Both the position numbers and the translations under genes were made by a program. The notes beneath the pieces were generated by a model that worked only from the letters and a program-made list of their open reading frames with translations, was not told where the DNA came from and made no database searches. This document shows, one piece after another, positions 1-5,752 of a DNA stretch of 6,056 bases. The stretch's first letter is position 1; every line of letters begins with the position of its first letter. The DNA comes from Eubacterium sp. (GTDB taxonomy: Bacteria; Bacillota; Clostridia; Oscillospirales; Acutalibacteraceae), in assembly GCA_029059925.1 (NCBI GenBank), contig JAIDVA010000311.1, forward strand, positions 1 through 6,056, given 5' to 3'.

Positions 1-735
1 TCTCATACCCGGTTTAATTACAACAAGGTCACCTTCCTGAATGAGCGATGATTCAATTTCTTTTTCAGCACCATCTTTGAGTATGATACTCTTTTCCGGT
101 ACTAAGTCGATAAGCGAGTTGATTGCATCCTTTGTTTTGCCTTTGCTTAAGGTTTCTAAAAATTTGCCGACTGTTATAAGTGCAAGAATCATACCTGCAG
201 ATTCAAAATACAGATGATGATTTTCAAATGCAAACATTGAAATAATGCTGTATATAAATGAAGCCCCTGAGCCTACAGCAACCAAGCTGTCCATATTCGG
301 ATCAAGTTTAAAAAGTGCTGTAAAGCCGTTTGTAAAGAATTTTCTGTTAACTATAAGAATAGGTATTAAAAATACGAGCTGCCCGATTGCGTTCGGCATA
401 TGTTTTTCAAGAATCCAAGGCAGGGTGTATCCAATCATATGAGCCATTGACAGATACATAAGCGGTATAAGAAATGCAACTGAAATGATAACACGCTTTT
501 TCATTTCGTCAATTTCAGCCTTGTTATCTGACTTTTTCAATTTAAATGGCTCACAACCATAACCTGCATTTTTTACAGCGCTTATGATTTCTTCGGTATT
601 GCAGGTGTATTCAGCTGTCATTGTACCTGCCAAAAGGTTAACATTTACATTTTCGCTGATTGGTGCAACTGCCTTTTCTACTCTTGCTGAGCAGGCGGCA
701 CAGCTCATACCCGTTACTGTGAATTTTTGTTTCAT
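1..735 (-). CDS. copA: Copper-type P1B ATPase, N-terminal part (runs off the left edge)
   Basis: Only the first 245 residues are visible; the reading frame is open to base 1. By family, these ATPases pump Cu(I) out across the cytoplasmic membrane. A single heavy-metal-binding domain spans about residues 1-65, with the motif GMSCAAC (Cys12, Cys15) near the start. It is followed by a hydrophobic segment at about 80-102, another at 118-130, then the P1B signature NMDSLVAVGSGASFIYS (148-163) and YFESAGMILALITVGKFLE (176-194). The actuator domain begins after that, ending at GDLVVIKPGM by the edge. The CPC membrane motif, DKTGT and ATP-binding domain lie outside the window, so metal specificity rests on the CopA-like N-terminus. 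The start ATG overlaps the stop of the upstream peptidase gene (TAATG), so it is probably cotranscribed and translationally coupled. An AAAGGAG (750-756, complement) lies 14 nt upstream, longer than the usual spacing. No copper regulator gene (CsoR/CopY type) is visible. Confidence 0.93.
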   Translation of the reverse strand, partial: MKQKFTVTGMSCAACSARVEKAVAPISENVNVNLLAGTMTAEYTCNTEEIISAVKNAGYGCEPFKLKKSDNKAEIDEMKKRVIISVAFLIPLMYLSMAHMIGYTLPWILEKHMPNAIGQLVFLIPILIVNRKFFTNGFTALFKLDPNMDSLVAVGSGASFIYSIISMFAFENHHLYFESAGMILALITVGKFLETLSKGKTKDAINSLIDLVPEKSIILKDGAEKEIESSLIQEGDLVVIKPGMR

Positions 736-1805
736 TAAAGTATAATAAGCTCCTTTGTAATTTTAGATAGATTTTCTCGTCCTCTTGGTGAAATATAAAG
801 CAAATCTTCAATTCGTATTCCGAATTTATTTGGAATATATATTCCCGGTTCAATGGAGGTTACATTGCCAACCTCAAAGGTATCTGTGCTCTTTGGTGAT
901 GCGTTATACCCCTCGTGAATCTCTAGTCCAACACCGTGACCCAGACCATGGCGAAAATATTTTGCCATATCCTTTTCCTGTAAAACATCATAAGCCGCCT
1001 TGTATACATCTGCACATTTTACACCATCTGCCAGTGCCTTTATGCCTGCCAGCTGAGCTTTGAGAACGAGGTTGTAAGCCTCATACATTTCATCTGTTGC
1101 ATGACCTACGGCAACCGTTCTTGTCATATCAGAATGATAGCCTTTATATGTTGCTCCGAAGTCAAACAGGACAAAGTCGCCGTCCTCAATTTTTCTTTCA
1201 CTTGGAACTCCATGTGGCATGGATGTGTGGCTGCCTGTTAAAAGAATTGTATCAAAGCTGATTCCGTCTGAACCGTTTTTTGCCATAAGATAATCAAACA
1301 GTGCCGCAAGCTCCTTTTCCGTTTTTCCTGCCTTAACCTCAGGCAGCAGCTCCATAAATGCTTTTTCGGCAATATTATTTGCAGTTTTTATAAGATTTAT
1401 TTCATCAATATCCTTGATGTTTCTTAAGCGCATAAGCTGATTGCCTAAAGGTAAAAAAACTGTATCACAAAGCAGCTTTGTATATTTTTCATATTGCGCA
1501 AGACTTATTGTTTCATTTTCAAATAAAACACTTTTAATATTATGCTTTTTGAAAATGCTTTCAACATCGCTTGCAAAAGCAGTTGACGTTTCAATTACAT
1601 TCAGCCCTGTTCTTTTTGAATTCTCCTGTGCAGTTTCCGTGTAACGTGAATCAACAATATGATAGCCTGTGCCTTCATTTGTTATGATTACAACACCTTC
1701 GCTTGGTGAAAAACCACAGGCATAGTGCATATTGCTTTCGTTAAACAAAATTATTGCATCTGCGCTATTCTTATTTACTAATTCAGCTATTTTATTAATG
1801 TGCAT
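735..1805 (-). CDS. M24B metallopeptidase, Xaa-Pro aminopeptidase/dipeptidase type
   Basis: This is a 356-residue cytoplasmic peptidase predicted to cleave peptide bonds next to proline with two divalent metal ions. A creatinase-type N-terminal domain (about 1-125) is followed by the pita-bread M24 catalytic domain. All five metal ligands are present: Asp215 and Asp226 in FDFGATYKGYHSDMTRT, His290 in GLGHGVGLEIHE, Glu319 in SIEPGIYI and Glu333 in RIED. The supporting histidines His198 (MPHG) and His297 are also there. The length fits the single-subunit Firmicutes PepP/YqhT and PepQ families, which I cannot separate by eye. I chose the ATG at 1805 because AAGGTGA lies 5 nt upstream. A longer frame starting at 1853 would begin between the -35 and -10 boxes of the promoter and so cannot be on that transcript. 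The stop overlaps the copA start by 1 nt, giving a peptidase-ATPase operon. Confidence 0.93.
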   Translation of the reverse strand: MHINKIAELVNKNSADAIILFNESNMHYACGFSPSEGVVIITNEGTGYHIVDSRYTETAQENSKRTGLNVIETSTAFASDVESIFKKHNIKSVLFENETISLAQYEKYTKLLCDTVFLPLGNQLMRLRNIKDIDEINLIKTANNIAEKAFMELLPEVKAGKTEKELAALFDYLMAKNGSDGISFDTILLTGSHTSMPHGVPSERKIEDGDFVLFDFGATYKGYHSDMTRTVAVGHATDEMYEAYNLVLKAQLAGIKALADGVKCADVYKAAYDVLQEKDMAKYFRHGLGHGVGLEIHEGYNASPKSTDTFEVGNVTSIEPGIYIPNKFGIRIEDLLYISPRGRENLSKITKELIIL

Positions 1806-1810
1806 TATAC

Positions 1811-1817
1811 TCACCTT
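1811..1817 (-). promoter_or_regulatory. Shine-Dalgarno that sets the peptidase start
   Basis: On the minus strand the sequence reads AAGGTGA, then GTATA, then ATG at 1805. The 5-nt spacing and good match to the anti-SD decide for the 356-residue form. The in-frame ATG at 1853 has no comparable site upstream. Confidence 0.75.
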
Positions 1818-1818
1818 A

Positions 1819-1841
1819 ATTCCTATTAATTTTATAGGAAT
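1819..1841. promoter_or_regulatory. 8-bp inverted repeat at the predicted leftward transcription start (candidate operator)
   Basis: ATTCCTAT (1819-1826) and ATAGGAAT (1834-1841) form a perfect inverted repeat around a 7-bp AT spacer. One arm abuts the -10 box of the leftward promoter (1842-1847) and the expected transcription start falls near 1835, inside that arm. Because the repeat would be only partly transcribed, a DNA operator for a dimeric repressor is more likely than an RNA hairpin. I do not recognise the site as a known regulator box; it is not the CopY box type (TACAnnTGTA). Confidence 0.5.
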
Positions 1842-1869
1842 ATTGTAACACATTATTCATCAATGTCAA
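1842..1869 (-). promoter_or_regulatory. Leftward sigma-A-type promoter for the peptidase-copA operon
   Basis: On the minus strand there is a perfect -35 box TTGACA (1869-1864), a 16-bp spacer and a -10 box TACAAT (1847-1842), which matches the consensus at five of six bases. The -10 box is preceded by TG plus one base, an extended -10. The predicted start is near 1835, giving a leader of about 30 nt before the ATG at 1805. Confidence 0.75.
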
Positions 1870-1891
1870 TACTTATTTTCATTTAACTTTA

Positions 1892-1918
1892 TTGACTTTT
1901 CAATTTACTTATGATAAT
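1892..1918 (+). promoter_or_regulatory. Possible rightward promoter for the arabinofuranosidase gene
   Basis: TTGACT (1892-1897) is followed after 15 bp by GATAAT (1913-1918); each matches its consensus at five of six positions, but the spacer is short. TATTGAC here (1890-1896) mirrors GTCAATA (1865-1871), which holds the leftward -35 box, so the two promoters sit back to back about 22 bp apart. Assignment of the -10 box is uncertain because the region is very AT-rich. Confidence 0.4.
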
Positions 1919-1959
1919 GTTGCATTAATAAAATAATTAGAACAATAAGGAGTATTTCG

Positions 1960-3444
1960 ATGGAAAAATATCTTATTAATCCAAATCAGAAAATCAGCAA
2001 AATTAATAAGGATATTTACGGTCACTTTTCCGAGCATTTGGGCAGATGTATCTATGAGGGTATTTATGTAGGTGAGGATTCTAAAATACAAAATGTTAAT
2101 GGTATGAGATGTGATGTTGTAAATGCACTGAAAGATATATCTATTCCTGTTCTCAGATGGCCCGGCGGTTGCTTTGCAGATGAATATCATTGGAAGGATG
2201 GTATCGGTCCTAAGGAAAACAGAAAGAAAATGGTTAATACGCACTGGGGCGGTGTTGTTGAGGATAATTCATTCGGTACGCACGAGTATTTTGAGCTTTG
2301 CCGACAACTTGGATGTGATACATATATCAATGGTAACGTAGGCTCAGGCACTGTGCAGGAAATGAACGAGTGGGTTGAGTATATGACCTTTGACGGTATA
2401 TCACCAATGGCTCAGCTCAGAAAAGAGAATGGACAGGAAAAGCCATGGAAAATTAAGTATTTCGGTGTAGGCAATGAGTCATGGGGCTGTGGCGGAAATA
2501 TGGATCCCGAATACTATGGCTGTCTCTATAAAAGATATAATACTTACGTAAGAAATTACAGCGGCAATGAGGGTATCAAGCGAATTGCCTGCGGTCCTAA
2601 TGTTGATGATTATCATTGGATGCGAGAGGTTATGGATAAGGTTAAGCACCACGCTCAGGGTATAGCACTTCATTACTATACACTTCCTAATGATAATTGG
2701 AATCATAAGGGCTCAGCAACTGAATTCAATACAAATGATTACTACAGAACAATCTGTAAGGCCTATCGAATGGAAGAACTTATAAACAATCATATTGCTG
2801 TTATGAACAGTATCAATCCACAGCAGTGGGTGCAGCTTATTGTTGACGAATGGGGGACCTGGTATGATGTTGAGCCCGGTACAAATCCCGGATTTTTATA
2901 TCAGCAGAATACTATGCGCGATGCTATGGTTGCAGGTCTTACGCTTAATATATTCAATAAACATTCAGACAGGGTTATGATGGCTAATATTGCCCAGACT
3001 GTTAATGTGCTTCAGGCAATGATTCTGACTGATGCTGAAAAAATGGTGCTTACTCCGACCTATCATGTATTTAAAATGTATAAGCATCATCAGGATAATA
3101 TGCTCCTTGGTTCATATATTACAACAGAGAATGTTGAGTCTAAGGAGATTAACAGGTCCTGCCCTCAGCTTATCGAATCTGCTTCGATTGATGAAAATGG
3201 CATTATTTATTCAACCATCACCAACATATCAGCAAATAAAAAATCAAAGATTAAATGTCAGATTGCTGATACAAAGGTGAAAAGCATTAAAGCGGAAATC
3301 CTGACAGGCGATATACACGCCAAAAATGATTTTGATAAGCCGGATGAGGTAAAGGTTGTTGAATTTACTGATTTCAGAAAGCTGTCTGACGGATTTACAG
3401 CAACAATTCCACCCTGCAGCGTGGTTAAGTTCGTAATTGAATAA
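1960..3444 (+). CDS. abfA: GH51 alpha-L-arabinofuranosidase, cytoplasmic
   Basis: This is a 494-residue glycoside hydrolase. By family it is a retaining enzyme that removes terminal alpha-L-arabinofuranosyl groups from arabino-oligosaccharides or arabinoxylan fragments. The N-terminus carries GHFSEHLGRCIYEGI (21-35) and VLRWPGGCFADEYHW (64-78), both typical of GH51. The acid/base is Glu173 in GVGNESWGCGG and the nucleophile is Glu297 in VDEWGTWY. A C-terminal beta-sandwich occupies roughly residues 385-494. There is no signal peptide or anchor, so it should act on imported oligosaccharides. AAGGAG (1947-1952) lies 7 nt before the ATG. The GNESWGCGG form differs from the GNEMDGPWQ form I recall for Bacillus AbfA, which suggests another GH51 clade, so the exact substrate is unproven. 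No sugar transporter or arabinose catabolic gene lies beside it. Its stop overlaps the next start by 1 nt. Confidence 0.95.
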   Translation: MEKYLINPNQKISKINKDIYGHFSEHLGRCIYEGIYVGEDSKIQNVNGMRCDVVNALKDISIPVLRWPGGCFADEYHWKDGIGPKENRKKMVNTHWGGVVEDNSFGTHEYFELCRQLGCDTYINGNVGSGTVQEMNEWVEYMTFDGISPMAQLRKENGQEKPWKIKYFGVGNESWGCGGNMDPEYYGCLYKRYNTYVRNYSGNEGIKRIACGPNVDDYHWMREVMDKVKHHAQGIALHYYTLPNDNWNHKGSATEFNTNDYYRTICKAYRMEELINNHIAVMNSINPQQWVQLIVDEWGTWYDVEPGTNPGFLYQQNTMRDAMVAGLTLNIFNKHSDRVMMANIAQTVNVLQAMILTDAEKMVLTPTYHVFKMYKHHQDNMLLGSYITTENVESKEINRSCPQLIESASIDENGIIYSTITNISANKKSKIKCQIADTKVKSIKAEILTGDIHAKNDFDKPDEVKVVEFTDFRKLSDGFTATIPPCSVVKFVIE

Positions 3445-3698
3445 TGCTTCATCAGTGTAAAAAATGCCTGCTGTTGGAAGCAGGAGAGAAACAATCCTTT
3501 GAAGAGATAAGTGCGTATATCAACAACTTGGATGCTTCTTTAAAGGTAAATGATGAAATATATCAGTACAGGCTTTCTTTTTGCAGAGCGTGTGATTATC
3601 TGATATCAGGTATGTGCCGCAAGTGCGGATGTTATGTCGAAGTCAGGGCAATATTAAAATCAAAATCCTGCCCGGATTTTGATAATAAGAAATGGTAG
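3444..3698 (+). CDS. Small Cys-rich, probably zinc-binding protein (DUF6171-like)
   Basis: This 84-residue protein has eight cysteines arranged as CKKC (5, 8), CRAC (47, 50), CRKCGC (58, 61, 63) and a final Cys76 in SCPDF. The spacing suggests one or two structural zinc sites. The order CxxC, a helical middle with YRLSFCRACD, GMCRKCGCYVEVRA, and CP near a C-terminal Trp matches what I recall of the Firmicutes DUF6171 family, whose function is unknown. The ATG shares its A with the TAA of the arabinofuranosidase gene (TAATG) and no clear ribosome binding site precedes it, so translation probably depends on termination-reinitiation. No signal peptide or membrane segment is seen, so it is likely cytoplasmic. 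Confidence 0.82.
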   Translation: MLHQCKKCLLLEAGEKQSFEEISAYINNLDASLKVNDEIYQYRLSFCRACDYLISGMCRKCGCYVEVRAILKSKSCPDFDNKKW

Positions 3699-3722
3699 CG
3701 ATTTGAAAATATTCTTATTAGC

Positions 3723-3727
3723 GGAGG
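3723..3727 (+). promoter_or_regulatory. Shine-Dalgarno supporting a TTG start for radC
   Basis: GGAGG lies 7 nt before the TTG at 3735, ideal spacing. There is no in-frame ATG near the N-terminus of the conserved protein; the first internal Met is at about residue 52. This site therefore decides the start. Confidence 0.8.
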
Positions 3728-3734
3728 TAGTATT

Positions 3735-4430
3735 TTGCCAAAAGTAGGTCCTGAGGGTCATCGCAGAAGATTAAAAGATATTTATCTTGCAGGTAAATAT
3801 GATAGCATAGCCGACCATAATTTGCTTGAAACCTTTTTGGTTTGTCTGATTCCGAGAAGAGACGTTAAACCGCTTGCATATGAGCTTATGAATACTTTTG
3901 GTTCATTGGAGTGCATATGTAATGCAGAGCCTGCTGAGCTTATGTCTGTTGACGGAATAGGAGAGCAGACGGCTATAGCATTATCTTTAATCGGTAATAT
4001 TAACGATAGAATTGTTGATAATTCATATAAAACAGCCAAAAAGCTAACCTCGCTGAATGATATTAAAGAATATTCAAGATTTATGCTTCTAAACGAATCT
4101 GCTGAAAAGATGATTTTGGTGAAATGTGCTAATAACGGTAATGTTCTAAATACAATTACTCTTGCCAAGGGTACAGCAAACGCAATTGATATCGGTATGG
4201 ACAAGATTGTGAGATATGCTTTGATAGGTGATGCTGCAAGCTTTTTTATTGCTCATAATCATCCGAACGGCACTTTTACGGCATCACAGCATGATGTTGA
4301 TTTTACAATTGCACTTAAAACGATTTTTGACAAAATGCACACTGATTTTATTGACCATATTATCGTGTCGCCTGAGGGCTGTGCGGCTATACTTAATGAA
4401 TCGATACCAAATGGCAATATTTGTTTATGA
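3735..4430 (+). CDS. radC: RadC-family JAB/JAMM-domain protein (TTG start)
   Basis: This 231-residue protein has the RadC layout: an N-terminal helix-hairpin-helix region (about 25-90, with SVDGIGEQTA at 71-80) and a C-terminal JAB domain (about 105-228). The JAMM metal motif is complete: Glu124, then His174 and His176 in AHNHPNG, then Asp187 ten residues later. A metallo-hydrolase fold with zinc is expected. The cellular role of RadC is unsettled, and the old radiation-repair assignment in E. coli is not reliable. The sequence is divergent: the usual HNHPSGDPTPS reads HNHPNGTFTAS, and the LD that normally follows the Glu strand is replaced by KCANNG. It lies 36 nt after the Cys-rich gene, so it is probably in the same transcript, and it has its own strong ribosome binding site. 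Confidence 0.9.
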   Translation: MPKVGPEGHRRRLKDIYLAGKYDSIADHNLLETFLVCLIPRRDVKPLAYELMNTFGSLECICNAEPAELMSVDGIGEQTAIALSLIGNINDRIVDNSYKTAKKLTSLNDIKEYSRFMLLNESAEKMILVKCANNGNVLNTITLAKGTANAIDIGMDKIVRYALIGDAASFFIAHNHPNGTFTASQHDVDFTIALKTIFDKMHTDFIDHIIVSPEGCAAILNESIPNGNICL

Positions 4431-4475
4431 GCCATTGAAATACGATAAGGAAAATACTGACTGTTATATGAATGA

Positions 4476-4517
4476 ATACCAACATTATTGCACATAATGT
4501 TGGTATGAGATTTTTTT
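4476..4517 (+). terminator. Perfect 13-bp hairpin followed by T7: terminator or attenuator
   Basis: ATACCAACATTAT (4476-4488) and its exact reverse complement (4494-4506) flank a 5-nt loop, TGCAC. After GAGA comes a run of seven T (4511-4517). It lies 46 nt after the radC stop, as expected for an intrinsic terminator, but the stem is AT-rich and the T-run is four bases away from it, so efficiency may be partial. It also covers both possible ATG starts of the next gene (4472 just before the stem, 4505 at its end). It could instead hide the start codon and control translation. Confidence 0.5.
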
Positions 4518-5752
4518 ACAGTATTAATAAGCTGCAAGGTGCATCACTTTTTCCATTCATATTTTGTTCGGTATTTCTGGTGATTGCTGAGCTTTTGCAG
4601 CTGATAGGAAGCACTGTAAGTGCAGATAATGAAATCATATTCTATAATTTTTCAAAGCTCCTTTATGATCTTATGGGTTATGCCTTTTGCTATTTTATCG
4701 TTTATAGGCTGACTTATAAAAAAAGTGCGTTCAGTGCTTTTTGGGGTGTTCTTTGTCTTGCTGTATTTTATACAGCCATGAATTCGCTTTATGAAAGCAG
4801 TTCTGTTTATTTTGTCGGAATAATTATGGCATTGTTTTGTGTCTTTTGTTTTAATAAACTTGATAAAGTTCTTGCAATGTCTCTGACAATGATAAGCAGT
4901 ATTTTGTTTGGTGTTCTTTTAGGCTTTTTACTTGATTATTGGGACAATTTTGTTATGTGGCTTTCACAGCTGATATCCGGTAAAGGTTATTTTTCACCGG
5001 TGCTTTTCAGTGTTGCTGATAATATTTTTTCTCTTTTTGGTATTGACTCGCTTAAGTATATGATATTTTATAAAAGCTATGGTGGTGCAATAATCTATGA
5101 GGGTGAAATCGTAACAGGTGTTAAGGATTTATTCAGTGCAGGCTATACCGGTCAGCTTGTGTCATCTTATCTTTCAGGTCATTATTTCTTGATTTTTGCA
5201 CTTGTTGGTGTATCGACAGCGCTTTTCTCTAATCTAAAGGGTATACAAAAATATATTTTAGTTATTGTTACCGTGAGTGCAGTGATAAGCGGTGATATCA
5301 GTATTCTGCTTTTATTCCTGTTTTTTGAAAGTCCTTTCATTTTTGCAGCAGTACTTCTTATGGGTGCACTTGCTTATTTGGCAGCATACATTCTTGATTT
5401 AGGCATTGGTTATGTTTTCAGCGGCGGAATTATTGAGCTCATAATGTATATTGATAAGGCAGTATATTTGCTCGCAGGCGGTGTTGTGTTTGTTGCTATC
5501 GGATATTTTGTATATAAATTCTGCTATGAAAAGCATGGTATATCCGATTGTTTGAATATCTACATTCCCACACGGCTCAATAACTTTGTAAAAGCACTTG
5601 GTGGTATAAATAATATTGTCAGATATAAAAATGATGCTCTTGAAGTCAGAAATCCAAAGCTGATTGATACGGTTACTATAGAATGTGAAATTAATGAAAA
5701 TATAATTAAATCCAGTGATAAAAGATTTCTTGAATTAAAGGAGTATTTGTGA
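4505..5752 (+). CDS. Degenerate PTS glucose-family EIICB-like membrane protein
   Basis: This 415-residue polytopic membrane protein (about 9-10 hydrophobic segments between residues 14 and 340) has a short cytoplasmic tail. Its order of landmarks follows PtsG-type EIICB: INKLQGASLFPF at the start, FNKLDKV, SPVLFS..IFSLFGID (164-181), a hydrophobic core, GYVFSGGIIELIMY (302-315), and a tail with FVKALGGINNI (361-371) like the EIIB start. From VISG to FSGG it aligns without gaps to PtsG as I recall it. Key residues are missing: GITEP becomes GDISI (263-267), FGLHH becomes FGIDS (178-182), the LP..L.FF.G.RFVPI segment is absent, and the EIIB phospho-cysteine falls at Asp377 with no TRLR. It is therefore unlikely to be a phosphotransferase; a sensor or altered transporter is possible. 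The ATG at 4505 matches the PtsG start best; 4472 would add 11 residues. Neither has a good ribosome binding site. Confidence 0.72.
   Translation: MRFFYSINKLQGASLFPFIFCSVFLVIAELLQLIGSTVSADNEIIFYNFSKLLYDLMGYAFCYFIVYRLTYKKSAFSAFWGVLCLAVFYTAMNSLYESSSVYFVGIIMALFCVFCFNKLDKVLAMSLTMISSILFGVLLGFLLDYWDNFVMWLSQLISGKGYFSPVLFSVADNIFSLFGIDSLKYMIFYKSYGGAIIYEGEIVTGVKDLFSAGYTGQLVSSYLSGHYFLIFALVGVSTALFSNLKGIQKYILVIVTVSAVISGDISILLLFLFFESPFIFAAVLLMGALAYLAAYILDLGIGYVFSGGIIELIMYIDKAVYLLAGGVVFVAIGYFVYKFCYEKHGISDCLNIYIPTRLNNFVKALGGINNIVRYKNDALEVRNPKLIDTVTIECEINENIIKSSDKRFLELKEYL

Noticed and set aside
638..853. Minus-strand open frame of 71 codons spanning the peptidase/copA junction
   Set aside because: It is in another frame over two conserved coding regions and its content reads as out-of-frame HMA sequence.
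1806..1853. In-frame extension of the peptidase by 16 residues to an ATG at 1853
   Set aside because: The ATG at 1853 lies between the -35 and -10 boxes, upstream of the predicted transcription start, and has no ribosome binding site. The ATG at 1805 has AAGGTGA.
1909..2244. Minus-strand open frame of 111 codons over the start of the arabinofuranosidase gene
   Set aside because: It is antisense to well-conserved GH51 sequence, has no recognisable domain and no good ribosome binding site, so it is a shadow.
3782..4204. Minus-strand open frame of 140 codons opposite radC
   Set aside because: It lies wholly antisense to conserved RadC sequence and shows no family features.
4465..4470. Possible -10 box (TG-T-TATATG) for the EIICB-like gene
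   Set aside because: It matches the consensus at only four of six bases and there is no acceptable -35 box 16-18 bp upstream.
4468..4497. Nine-codon leader peptide (MNEYQHYCT) ahead of the EIICB-like gene
   Set aside because: The nearest SD-like AAGGAAA is 14 nt away and the codons show no regulatory run of one amino acid. It is probably chance.
5684..5686. Cysteine in the C-terminal tail of the EIICB-like protein as a phospho-site
   Set aside because: It lies about 17 residues past the aligned active-site position and lacks the T-R-L-R context of EIIB.
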